Positions 1-12,400 of a stretch of 20,882 nt of DNA are shown here, one piece after another. The position numbers were made by a program, and so were the translations under genes. Location: the NCBI GenBank assembly GCA_964200075.2, contig CAXNAA020000484.1, positions 1 through 20,882 of the forward strand. Direction: 5' to 3'. The notes beneath the pieces were generated by a model, which searched no databases, was not told the origin of the DNA, and worked only from the letters and a program-made list of their open reading frames with translations. The stretch comes from Sphacelaria rigidula. Lineage: Eukaryota; Phaeophyceae; Sphacelariales. Each line of letters opens with the position of its first letter. The stretch's first letter is position 1.

Positions 1-606
1 CATTTTCGGGGAGATTTTGCGGGGTGGGGCTATCGTAGAAAGTGTCACGGCTGGAAAAAGAACCCGACGGTGGTGTTCGAAAGAATATTTGAGGCGGTCG
101 ACCAGTGGAAGTTCATTGAAGCACATGGCCGGCGCGACTATGCAACAAGTGCAGGTGGTACGCGCTGCAAACAGAAACAGCAACAGAAACAGCTACCGTC
201 TTCGCGAGAGTCGCCCACTCACGCGTGTTACAACTGAGGCGACACCGGACATATGATCAAGGACTGCCCCAGGCCTCGCGCTCAAGGCACGGCACAGGGC
301 AATGAACGAGATTCATCAGGATCTCGGGGCGGTCGTCATTGTGGACGGGGCCGTGCCAATCGTGGACGCGGGCGCGGCGGCCGCGGTAGCAAGCATTCGG
401 CGGCGGATGGTGGTACCTCCGCTGCTGTTTCTTCCACCACGTCATCAGATGGTGACTCTGGATGTTATGCTTCGTCCGTAGCGGGGCGGGCAGTGTACGT
501 GGGAACTGCAAATACCTCGGTAGGGGGTGCAGCAACAAATAGCTCGCAACTCTCGGCCAGGCAGGATCCGTGTCTGGTGCATACCCTACTGTTGCGACGG
601 CTGTAA
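1..606 (+). pseudogene. gag remnant with disrupted zinc knuckle
   Basis: Frame 1 is open from the window edge to a TGA at 223-225 and then open again to TAA at 604-606. The TGA falls exactly on the second cysteine of the C-x2-C-x4-H-x4-C knuckle (CYN, stop, GDTGHMIKDC), so one base change broke it. Downstream is a Gly/Arg/Ser-rich basic stretch (RGRGRGGRG) typical of nucleocapsid tails. The 5' part lies outside the window. Confidence 0.7.
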
Positions 607-665
607 CAGAACCGTCTGCATGTTCGGCGACTTGGTCTGGTTGAACCGACGATTCGCAGCTATCG

Positions 666-1200
666 ATGCCAAGTGCTAGGGGGCAGCCCTGGCGTCAGGT
701 GACTATTGGGACAGAACAAGGTTTTTCGGCAGGTGTGGTACCTGTCGGTCGCAAGGCTGAATGCTTATGCGCAGATTTATCCTTGCCTGGTTTTGTAGGT
801 TGGTTCATGGTCCGCGTTATTTTGGATTCTGGGTCCGCGCTCACGTCGATCGGCGTAGGGTAGCTTGGACACTTGTCTTCGCAGTTCGGCGGCGCTCAGC
901 TCTAGATTTCATTCGAAAACGGACCGCAAACGGCACAGACCGCCATGGGTGTTCCCGTGACGATCACGCACAAAACGGTGCAGATTCCTGAGTGCGTGCG
1001 TCGTGGGGAGCTGAGCAGTTGCAGTCCATCAAAGACTGCCATGCCTGGTAGAGACAACGTGGTTCTATTCGGGATGGCGACATGAATGAGCTTGGGATTG
1101 ATCTATCCGCTGGCGTTGGAGAAACTACGTCTGCGTGTGCTGTGCCGGTGCAAAGCGGCGTGGGGAACCCCAGTTTCCTTGCTGCAAGGCGTGTGATCTT
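666..1200 (+). pseudogene. Retroelement aspartic protease remnant
   Basis: One frame from 666 to 863 ends VRVILDSGSALTSIGVG. DSG is the catalytic triplet of retropepsins, followed by the expected S/T-I/L strand. The protein sense then shifts frame, with an internal stop near 901-903, to give FENGPQTAQTAMGVPVTITH and VVLFGMAT, and shifts again at about 1080 to MNELGIDLSAG. These breaks make it inactive. Confidence 0.62.
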
Positions 1201-1210
1201 ATCCACGCGG

Positions 1211-3022
1211 TTATCCCCGAGCGCCAGGTGACACGTCGCGTCTGTACGTCAACACGAAATTTAATCATGCAATGGAAAAGGTGAATTTCACGGTTTGCTG
1301 GTGTTGCAGGAATTGGGCAGCTTCCGCCATGGACACATTTTGACCAATATCACTTCCATTTAGAACTTGGAAAAAAAACCTGCATTCTTTGTTCTTCGCA
1401 TCTCCGTTGTAGGACGAGGAAATGATCATCTCCAATCTTGCATGTAGTGTCTCGCATTGCTGCGGAGGACGCCTTTGATGTTCAATATGTGATTCCAGTG
1501 GTTTTTCAGTTCATCCCTATTTGTTGCTGCTGCAGCTTTCAACGCTCACGCACAAGAGGGATGAGATATGAACACCAAAGGTTGCCTCCACTCCACCATC
1601 AACCCACACTAGACGTCCAGGGATTTACAGATGCAATACAATAACATCTGGTTGTATTAGACAAAAAAACAGCATGTTTTTTTCGGGCGCTCACAGCCTC
1701 ATCGTTGTTATGGCCCTCTCGATGCCATCTCACACGCTCATGACAAAGTAGTCCAGGGGCGGGGCGTTTTACTTCCGTACGATTGCCAACCGAATGCTCT
1801 TCCAACGTCCGCCAGCCTCCTCTTTCTCAATCCACAAAAACACCATGTGTTGTAAATACGCCCCATCTCGCCCGACATGAAACGCGCAGCGACAGCTCAA
1901 TGCGCGAGTTGCGCACTTGAATCTCCTTTACGTATAATAGGTTTTAAAACAAACAAAACTCAACAAGGGATACAACAAAACGCGAAACTAAAATCTGCAC
2001 CGTTCGTGTGCCCAAATTCCAACATTACTCCACAATCAACCCAGAAGCGACGGGAATAACCCGATGACTGAAAATGCACAAGGCACGACTATTTATGCTA
2101 GTCAGCTCCGTGGAAAGGGTGGCGGAGGGTGGATGCCACCCCTGTGGCACGGCGTCGACTCAAATCCCCAACTGAAATCAACGTGTTCCAACACACTCAA
2201 CTACTCATACAACGAATCGAGACACCTTTTCGTGTCAATGGTGGCGGAACAACACGTCGTGGTGACGGTGAGGGTCGCTCGCGTGGACACCAACAAAATT
2301 AAATCGATCGACAGCCGCAAGCGGCAATGCTGATCACGCATCGCTCCAACACCCAACGTTACCCTCTACAGCAAAATCGCCAGTACACTGACGAGGAGGG
2401 ATACTAGTGCGCCCAAGGGCAGCAGTGGTCGCAAACAATAATGGCAAGTCAGCCATGTGGAATGCTGAAAACGTACTAGTAGGAACATCGAGGACAAAAG
2501 GGGAGTACTCCTTCGTCGTACATGTTTGTTGGACAACGCAATAGAAAACAATAAAAAGCAGTATTTACGTCTCAACAATTCCTGGCGTTGGCGTCGTATT
2601 CAAATGAAAAGACGCATGTGCATGCAAGGCGAACCTCTATGCATAATCTTCATCATGAGTAATTTACAAATTTCTCTCAAAGTAAACTTGTGTATCTTTC
2701 AACCCTTCCCCTGCACCTACAGACCAAATACAACCGGAGGCGCTATGTCTCGGCACCAAATCATGTACCACCCAACAATCTTGTCGCGAGAGCGTCGGAC
2801 AGACGTGGCGACGGGTAGTGCTCGCTGTTGACACCCTAGTGGCACACTTAGCTTTTTCCCATACCACGAACATTTCACATCCACTCATGTGGCGCGGATA
2901 TTGCACGATCTGGATCGCACGCAACCCGGCAAGGGCAGAAAAAGGACAACGGCAGCCACACAACACCAATCAACTCATACCGGCCATGAAACCATACAAG
3001 CACGTCGCCAGGCTATTCAACT
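1211..3022. other. Intergenic region with no supported gene
   Basis: I see only short, compositionally random ORFs, none with a recognisable motif, and no tRNA or rRNA. The right-hand part must include the 3' UTR and poly(A) site of the minus-strand gene that stops at 3023. I cannot place the cleavage site, because no unambiguous signal is visible. Confidence 0.5.
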
Positions 3023-3490
3023 TCAAGACTTGTATACGTCCATCGCGAGCCTACCCCCGCAAGTTTGTGAGGAATCTCCCGCACACTCATACTTACAACG
3101 CCTAGAAGAACCGTGCACATCGTAATCGGGCGAGTCAGAGCACCAACACTGAACTCCATACTGCAAACCGTAGTACGTGTAATCGCTGCAGATCGCTGCG
3201 CACTCGTCAACAGTCATCCATCGTTTATCGACGATCTTCTCGTCCATGATTCGCTTTCGGCGTCTCTTGTCCCTGAAGCAGCCTAAGTATCCACCACCAC
3301 CACCACCACCACCACCACCGCCTCCTCCTCCTCCTCCTCCTCCACCGCCGCCTCCACCCCCTCCACCATACTGGTACACACTGATTCGGGATTTATCACC
3401 GCAGGCCTCCGTGTCGTCACCGAAGCAGGCCATGTTGCATTCCCCTTCCCCGTAGTAGGAGTAGTCGTCGTCCGCGTAACCGCAGTAGCA
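3023..3490 (-). other. Exon 19: WSC3 tail, 26-glycine linker, WSC4 and stop
   Basis: The acceptor gacgtgcag precedes TGCTACTGCGG. The exon completes WSC3 (CYCGYADDDY, CNMACFG, SVYQY), then has 26 consecutive glycines, then WSC4: YLGCFRDKRRRKRIM, DECAAICSDYTYYGLQ, QCWCSD, CKYECAG, CGGRLAMDVYKS and TGA. WSC4 is uninterrupted, unlike WSC2 and WSC3. It is more basic at its N-terminus (DKRRRKR). The protein ends directly after the WSC4 fold, so no anchor is present. Confidence 0.93.
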
Positions 3491-6400
3491 CTGCACGTCA
3501 AGTGGGTTCAACAATCGGTGCCGTGCGTGGTGCGTGGTGCGATTGGGGGTGCGGTTGGTTGGTGAGGGGGGGGTGAGGAGGGGGTGACGGACACACTTGG
3601 GAGAGGTTGAATTCGGATGTGGGCATACTGCAGATTACTCAGGAACGTAGATATCAAGATGCTGTACGGGGAGTACGTGTCGAGTTCCCACAATGAACTA
3701 GCTCGCTACCGGTATGCATCATCTCAGCCACGCAAGCGGAGGTACAAGATGAGGAACAGCGACCTCCCTCCGAAAAAGATTTAATTCCACGGTGGTCAAC
3801 CCCTGGACCGCCAGGTTCGTCGTCTGTTAAATCGAGATCAATTCCAAGTGAAAAACAAGTATGCATGATCCAGAAAGAGTAATCTCGCGGTCCAAGAGTT
3901 CCAAGACGGATATTTTCAACTGATGTCACCTCATCGGCGAACTGGGTCCCGAAGTACGTGTATCCAGAGCACATTCGGGCGCAAACCTGGGCCGACAGAC
4001 GAACGGAAACACAAATGAAAGCGTTAGTGTAGTACAATGAAAGGCATGCCCAACGACGTGGTCGACTTGTCCATGAGCGGACACATGTCTTTTCAGAACG
4101 TGGACAGGGAACACAAGTGTTCAATAGTGTTCGACTAAACGTCGAGACTCGTGTGCTTTCCAATATCGACAGCCTATTGCAATGTACCGAGTGGCTTGTG
4201 GGTGTTACGCGATGGCTCCCCTGGGAGATGAAGGCATATCTCCGCCACAAAACAATCCAGCGTCCCATTGTATATTTTATTTCACGAAGATGACTTAATC
4301 CATTCCAGTCCGAGGCAGTGTACTCACAGCTGCAGTCATGTCGTCGACACCCCTCCTAGCCTTGCCGGTAAGCACACGGTCACGCATACGGTCAACGTAG
4401 CAGCCCACGTAGCTGTACCCTCCGGAGGAACCGGAGGGCTTGGGCTCTTCTGTGATGGGTCCAGGCTTCGGCTTTGTAGGTGCGGGGGGCTTCGAGCCAA
4501 TGCCATACTGGTATGCACTGATGGCGTTCTTCCCGCCGCAAGTCTCCGATGGCTCACCGGCACACTTCTTGTTGCACTTGCCGCCTCCGTACCTTGTGGG
4601 GTCGTCGTTACCACAGTAGCACTGCGGTTGGGCGACGGGAAGCGGGGCGGTGAGGGGCGGGACCCAGTTACTTCCCCGGCTTCATGGAACCAGTGGTACG
4701 GTGTGCTGTGGGATGACGGTGCGAAAATATGAACGATGGAAAGGTATCAGTTCCCCCATCGCTTCTTCTTTCGACATCTAAGGTCTAACGGTTTTTCCAA
4801 TACATCTCTCACGGCCTCGGTGATTCTCTCTAGTGTTTTTCACCTCGAAGGAAAACTGCGTGCCGAAATACTTGTATCCAGCGCACGCATTCGCGCAAAC
4901 CTGTTGTCATTCCGGGAAAATAGCGCGGCGAAAGCAGAAACGAGGGCACGGGGAGAACATATGAGCGTATCTTGTGCTGTACTTCTTTGGGTCTTATGAG
5001 AGTGGTATACCTCGCGAGCGCGCACATTGAACCTGTAAAAGGAGCGTCTACGCAGTATTTAGTGGACCCGGTACTCACGGAAGTCGACATGTAGGGATCC
5101 CTCTTGAGGGAGGGACCAGTTAGCACACGGTCATATCTGTCGTCCGCGAAACAGCCCAAATATCCGTAGTTGTCGGGGGAGGTGTCCGTCTTTGGGGGTG
5201 TCGTTACAACGACGGCCTCCGTCGGTGCAGGTGTGACCGCCTCCGTCGGTGCAGGTGTGACCGCAACAGCTGGCGTCGGTTCAGCCGTGCCTATGATCAC
5301 AGGACCGGGCAAGCTGGGTTCGATCCCAACAGGGGCAGGGGTGGGTCCGGGTTTACCAATCGAAAAGACCTCCATCGCGTTGCTACCACCACAGAAAAAA
5401 TCAGGGAATGCGGTACAGAGGAATTTGCAATCGTTTGCTTTTTTATTTCCCTGGCTCCCATAGTTCTCGCCCGACGTCCCGCAGAAGCATTGGTAGGAGT
5501 TTTCGAGTCCAAACAGCGTCATGCCCGGTATGGTGGCGCAGTACGACGCGCAAATGGATGGGCTCATGGCCCTTTCCCCGACACCGCATTGCTTGGACAT
5601 GTGGGAGAGGATGCGCTTCTTGTTTGTGTTGTCGGTGTAGCATCCCAGTGACTGTTCCATGGCGAAGGTACCATGCGCAAAAAATGTAACAGGACGACGC
5701 GACGCGAGGAAAACTCCATGAGGTTTCAGTAACGGTACGATGCGAGACGCCCTGGTCATGACGTGGTCACCATTTTCGTGCACGTCATCATGGTTCCGCG
5801 TTACAATAATTGTCGATATGGCAACACCCCATGACAAACACAGTGTGAAGTCGGACATCTCGGGACCGAATATCGGCCAGATTTGTTGGATGATGAGTGT
5901 CGGCAACTCCCTTCACCAACGTCGAGAAAAATGTGGATTTCTTGCCTCCCGAGTTTTGGTTCCGAACAATATACGAAATCATTGCGTCGACATTCGCTTC
6001 TGCTACAATCAACCTTCAACGCTTGCAGAGGCCCGACAAACTCTCCAGCTCGTGCAATATCGTCGTTTGGCGTATTTTTCATACACGCAACAAAAAGGAT
6101 AGCTACTGTGCTCTGTACGAGAAGCTCACGCTTCTCGAGCTTCGCGTCGGGTATCCGAATTCACCTTGTACGTGGGCTGCTCCCCAGATTGCACAAGGCA
6201 GGTCGTGGCACACAGATCTCCGCAGGGCATGCGGTACACCTTCCAGTTTTTGTCGATCATGTAGATTTCGCCCTGCCACACGACATGCGACACGCACGAC
6301 CGACGGTGAACGTACGCCACGGCGAGAAGGCCAAAATTAGGGGTATGCCAGGCTACAGGAAAATGGTGATACAAGATCAAGGCGCAGATACTGTCGGCCG

Positions 6401-9400
6401 AAAGTGCAGCTATTCGACAGCCGGGTATTCCAGAATCAACGCCGACTGCGTCCACGCCGGATCGGAAAAGGGTAGGTACACGGACTACGTGACTCCTCTG
6501 GCACTACCTTCCAGTGGTCCGACCCATACATGTCTCGGCGTGAAATCCCCCTTGATGCACTCACGTCGTGGTCTTCGCCGAAGCTGATGATGGGGACAGA
6601 TCCGTCACCCACGATCGTCCCGATGTACTCTTGACCATTTCGAATCGCCATATAGTAGACCTTCCTGTGAATACAGTGCGGGCGGAAGGCTCAGAGTACA
6701 AGTTCGAGGATTGCCCTTTCTTGCCGTATAAATCAGCGCGTGACCCGGGTCTGGTATCTGGGGTGAAGTTGGGGACACGTTCCTCAAACTTGGAATGGAA
6801 CCATGAGTCATCACGCGCCACGACAGCGTACCATGCCGAGTCATCAGCTGCGAATACAGACATAGTGCCAGTATGGACCTCAGTTGAACAACACGAGCAC
6901 AGTTCAACTCGACGAGGAGGAAAATGTCGACGAAAGGGCACCGAGAATGCAATCAAGGTGCACCAAAATATAAAGGAGGAAAACACAAATAAAAAAAACT
7001 GGCGGCAGATGAACCACTGATCCCAGAAAAAAACGGTCACCTCTCCAGCTGAAGGAACCATGCCAAAAATCAATCTATTACCGACATGCGGGATGAAAGG
7101 AGACCAACTCCTGACTCACTTGTTTTGCGTGTCACCGAAGATGTAGGCGCCGTACAGGAGGTCAGCAAAGAAGAACCCGCGGTACACAAACCCACCTGGG
7201 AACAATAGTTGTATGACTTGTTAGTCTCTCAGACGATTTGCGTATCGTGAAGGTGTCGACGACGACTACGAAATGTGCAACAAAATGGCGAAAACGACGA
7301 CAAAGCCTGTGTTCAAAAGCGCAGCATGGCTTGCGGCTGAGATAGCCTGACGACGAATGCGCACGATAACCAACTGATGGAACATTTGCCCGCAAGACTC
7401 GGCTGCACAGACGGGGTAGTCGTGAATGATGAGTTCACGCACGTCGGCGGTCGAGAAAATCAAAAATGAAATTTAGTTTACCGATAACGGCGTGCCCGGT
7501 GACACGGCGTTGGCCACAGATGTCCTTGCCACCCGTGAGCTTGGCTTGATCCGAAGGTGAGGAGTCGTAGTCGGGGTGGCAGTACTCGAACAGAGGCCAC
7601 TTGTAATCGGAGCGAACTACAGCTGAGCAGTCGTTCCCATTCCATTCTTTGCACAGGCTTCCCTCAAACATCGACCATCCGTAGTTGCCCCCGCACCTGG
7701 TCAATTTCCAGTGTTGGATAGATGACCGCGTCACGGGTGTTACAAGCTCTCACCTCGGTTCGACATGTAAGACACCACGAGTACCCCGTAAGCATGGACA
7801 GGGGTTTCCGCCCAGAAGAAACGAACACTTCATTTCACCGCGCCCCGCGCTCGACGACCCCATGATACTGGAAAGTAAGAAACTGGGCACACCATGAAAT
7901 GGAATTACCGGTCCAGAATCCCAACAGCCAACAATACGATTTGCTGGCTTGTGTTGCTATCATTGCCTCCGACAACAAAATGACCTAAACTCCATCGAAA
8001 GCATCAGAACCCCGTGGATTGCAAAACCCCTCAAACGCTGGAGGAGACACATGGACACACCATCCATGATTTTTGTGGGGTCATGATCGCCAGGGGCAAC
8101 CATGCAGGTTGGTGACCGAATGCAGGTTAGTAACCAAAGTTGCATCATCATGAAATTTCCCCCCTCGGAATGCAATCCGGCAGCTCGTGTCATGATTGTT
8201 TCATCTCGTCTTCAACTAATGTGACTGTGCGGGGATTGAGTAAATGAATGATTCTTGTGGAAATTACTCAATGCTCATGATTCGTACCGCACGAATCCAT
8301 CCTCGGTCCTTGTTTTCAGCGTAGCAACCCGGGTACGCGCACCCCAGGCACGCGGAATGGCGGAAACTTTTCTGACCATTTGTCGTCATTTTTCTTTCCT
8401 AGCAATGAGGCCTGAAAAACCGTGGATATGGTGCTTCGGACCGGCGTGATTCGTCCGAACCGTGTATTCTCCCCATGTCCTTCCGACGTCAAAACTGGAA
8501 GTTTGTGATATTTTGCACTCTACAACGTTCCGTTGCTCGACTGGCCTCCCACACGTACAGTACCGGACCATGTACTCACTGGATTGTGTAGATGGATTCA
8601 ACGTCGGTGTGGCCCACGTCACCGCAGTACAATTCGTCGGTCGCCCTGTCGAAGCTGCAGCGCCACGGGTTCCGGAAGCCGATGGCACAGATCTCGGGAC
8701 GACCTGTTCATCGTTACGATTCCCATTAGGGCGTGCGCAAAAATACAGACAGGTGTGGCTCATCTTTTGTCGTTCAACATAGAAGCAACCATTCCTTCTT
8801 GACTGGAATGGATACAGTGGATGCGTCAACAACTCTTGATGACGAGGTACATGAAACACAACACATCTATACAGCAACGACACATCAAATCAGTTCTCAC
8901 CGCCTTTCATGTTGTCGGCGGGGATGTCGTAGCCCGGGACGCCCGACTGTACCTTGATGCGCACGATACTCGCGTGTAAATCCATCTTGTTTTGCCCATG
9001 CCCATTAGGATCCTCCTGAGGGCCGCTGTCACCAAGCGCCCAATAGATATCTTGTTTGCCCTGTTGAATGTGTAAACGCCAAGTCCAAGTATAAAAATGT
9101 ACTCATGAGACGTTGATTCCAGCTTCATTGGAAGTGGTGTTGTGGGCTCATCAGGGGCTGGATACTCACAGTTTTGCCGTATGTCCCATGCTTGAACCCG
9201 ACCCAGCCACCGCCGTGGATGGACGTGGACCTAATTGAGGTCTCCAAGAGTATCTCCTCGGAAGCCAGGGTGGCAGCGGAAGATCCGGAGTTTGTGAAGC
9301 GAGACAGTCTGCCCTTCACCGATTTGAGCTGTTGTTGCATTTTGTCAGGGGTGAGCGCACAACAGAGGACGAGACGTGGGAGCACATTTAGTCGGGATAA

Positions 9401-12400
9401 ACGGGAGGGTTCGGCGAATCAGGTGCTGCAAGAGGTAATTTCAGGTCAACCGGCACTGAGGACAGTCACTCACTTTGCCAATATTGTAGCTGACGTAGAA
9501 TTCTCCCTTGGAGGAGAAGGTAGGGCCGAAACAGAAGTCCAGCAAGCCCTGTAAATGGATATAGCAGAAAGGGGTACGTTCAAGTGCAATTTCAATCGCC
9601 GATGATTGAGCTAATATGCTTCTTCCCATCTTCACGTATCAATCATTCATTTGAACCATTCATCTTTGTCGCATAACGGGGGAGTAGCCGAACACAACGA
9701 TGTTTGCGTGGAAACCAACGCTAAGTCTGGATAAAAGAAATGTTATCAAGACAAGGAGCAGTTTTCGTGTCAAACCTGATACAGGACAAAAATAGCATAC
9801 ATCCATCTCATTCGACACATGGCATTGTCTAGTAACAATAGCTCAAGAGTAGTTGCACCTATCTACTCACAAATACTCAGAAAAGATGACCTGCCCATGC
9901 CAGATTCCTCGCGACTACCAACATCTGCTCACCTCCTCATAGGCCTCATAGAACTCGGGATGATCACCGAGATTCATAACGGTCTTGCTGGACTTGAGGT
10001 CTGAAACGGATATCTGGGAAAGTTGCACACACATTCAGGCACGATATTTTCAATCGACGCACAGCCGGAGGATGCACGTCGTTCCAGTTGTGAGAGAAAT
10101 ATAAAATGCAAGAAAATGTTGGGCGGAAGTGGAAGGAACAAATTCATCAGTAAAAATGGGACACCCTCGACGGGAGAGAGGCATCACGTTATCGAAAAGT
10201 GTACTGTGTACACTATCGAGTATTGCGTTTCTTGCAACAGGCCTCACGTTCCACACCTTGCGCTGTACCTCTTTGGACACCGTCATCCAATGCCCAGGGT
10301 GCAAAAAACGGGGCACTTATGGACCAACGCACAGCACGATTTACGACCTTACAGTGGACGTCCTCACCTCCTTCATCATCCCCTCTCGTCCACCAAACCA
10401 CCAGGTCTTCTTGTCTGGGCTCATTTTCATCGCCAGAGTGTACTTTGGGAGATCGGCTTCCTTGAACGGCTGATTCAATCCGGTTTCGAAAATCTCCTCT
10501 GGATTCGAAAACGGACCGAAGAAAGACCGGGGAGGGATTTCAGCCAACCTCCTGAGATGAGGGCTCACGGGACGTTCAAACGCTCTTCGTGGCTTCGACG
10601 CGTTCAGTTCGGTACAGATTGATACCACCCGCACTAGCCATATATTGCGAGAGGCATGAGTGAATGTTCGTGTAATCGTGGGCGTGCGCCGGACTTGCCA
10701 TGCGCCATGTGTCACAAAATATGTTCACTGCGCCCCAAATATCTAGAGATATTGGACAGCTCGTATAATCACCCCTAGCAGGTCCTCTTTTGGGACATAA
10801 ATACAAGGTGTACGTGCGGAAGAACACACCTCATCTGTTTCTGATAGATCAGTAAAACTGGCTCGGCCGGTCACCAAAATCCAACTGTGGAACTCCCGTA
10901 TCGCTAGGGTTCGGAGTTGCCCGTCATATGGATAACGCTGCACTTCAGACAGTGAGACATGGAACGGTAGAGATTTTATATGAAATAAATTCCTATGTAC
11001 GTTCCATCACTCGTGCGGCTAACGCGGCCTCTTCAGGACCGTAATGCTGCCCTACGGTGATTCCCAGCCGAAGGAATATTTCTGGGGATCCGAGAAACGA
11101 CGAGATGGGGGGAAATGGGACCCTCCCACTTCGTGCTTGCTCACAGATCGCCCTACGACGAACATCAGATTCTCGAGTTTGGCTTTATTCATGTTTAGCC
11201 TCGCGTATGGAATTAGGACATGGTCACCGGCCGAACGGGATCGAGGTCAACGATGAAAGCTTTTTTGCATGTATCACGTCTGTGGTCATTTTCTTCGGTT
11301 TCGGTTCGTATGTTTTTTCATTTCGTTTCATCCTCCAAGTTCGAGTAGTTAGTGCAGAACTAGAAATTTTGTGCAGATAGCACAGCGTTTCGAATGCCAA
11401 GGCTACGACAACAAGTGTCGATCTTCCAGACACTCACCTTCAACATACGGGTACGACCAGTACAAGTCCGTGTCACCGCCCGTATGCTGGTCGCAGTAAG
11501 ACTTTGTGCCGTAGGTGGGGAAAGTGATTTGCGAGCTGCAGGCGTTGACTAACTTTTTGCAGAAGGAGTTCTTCATGGTCAGGCCGTCGAGGGCACCAAA
11601 CTCTTTGCCCAGCTGCTCGTACAAGTGCGCGCTGTAGGAATGACAGGGGCCACATAACACCTACACATATAATAAGCAGCCGTGGGAACGGAAGAGGCGG
11701 GAGAGAGCAAACCGTAAGTTTCCGTTGCACCTCGAACAGCGACGAGGGCAAGATTGGATGGTGCACTGATGTTTCCAGGCACACGGGTGGTTGAAGGGGT
11801 ATTCGAAGTAGACGTTGGCAAACATATCATGATTGTGAACAAGCTATCGTCCGTCGAACCGTCGTACACACCCTGACCTGCCCGTATGATGGATCCATCA
11901 CTGTGCCCCACTCCTCTACTCAAAATTCCCGCTGTAAGACTCCTGTGGCGTTGTACAGACAGCACAATTACACGTTGTAGAAATCACGCGCATCACAAAA
12001 AACCAAAAGGTAGCATTGTGCTACTCATTACTGGGTAACACAACCACGCCTCAGTCTTTTCACGATACCTCCCTCCCATTTCCCCCAAAACAGTGGTGGA
12101 TTAGGGGAGGCAAAATCTACACGTGTGAAACGAAAAAAAAAGCCGAGCACAATGGGCAGCTGGAAATTCCCGCACCAAAGTTGGTTTCATGAAGCCTGAA
12201 ACCGAACATGAAGTGCTGTATGACCATTTCATTCAGGACAGTTCTAGGCTGGTATGGGGGAAGAGCTGCGATGCAAAACTACTCACTGCTGACACAATTT
12301 CGACATGCTTTCCAATTGGCTTGAAGGCACCATCGTATTACAACTTCATTCAACAAGGTGCCAACATTTGTTTACTCCGTTGATTCGAGTAGCTCAATCA

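Larger units (their letters stand above)
1..1210 (+). mobile_element. Degenerate Ty3/Gypsy-like LTR retrotransposon fragment (gag end and protease)
   Basis: This is a left-truncated remnant on the plus strand. Gag-like sequence carries a CCHC zinc knuckle followed by a Gly/Arg-rich tail, and further on lies an aspartic-protease segment with ILDSGSALTSIG. After that are PVTITHKTV and VVLFGMAT and, in another frame, MNELGID, matching the usual end of a retroelement protease (hydrophobic-hydrophobic-G with a following LGID). At least three frame changes and several stops separate the pieces. I see no reverse transcriptase, integrase or LTR in the window. The assignment rests on motif order. Confidence 0.72.

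Noticed and set aside
3246-3455. Plus-strand ORF with 26 consecutive prolines
   Set aside because: It is the exact antisense of the poly-Gly tract and WSC-coding exon 19, whose minus-strand frame carries the domain.
6561-7073. Long minus-strand ORF of 170 codons
   Set aside because: It overlaps exon 13 in the wrong frame. The correct frame gives the propeller sequence with matching phases on both sides.
8102-8136. Near-direct repeat (atgcaggtt-gt-acc, twice, 19-bp period) in intron 10
   Set aside because: Only two imperfect units, with no wider array or structure.
11224-11433. Candidate exon linking exon 3 to exon 5 in correct phase
   Set aside because: It would require an intron of only about 35 nt after exon 3, and the peptide is Lys-rich and unlike the family.
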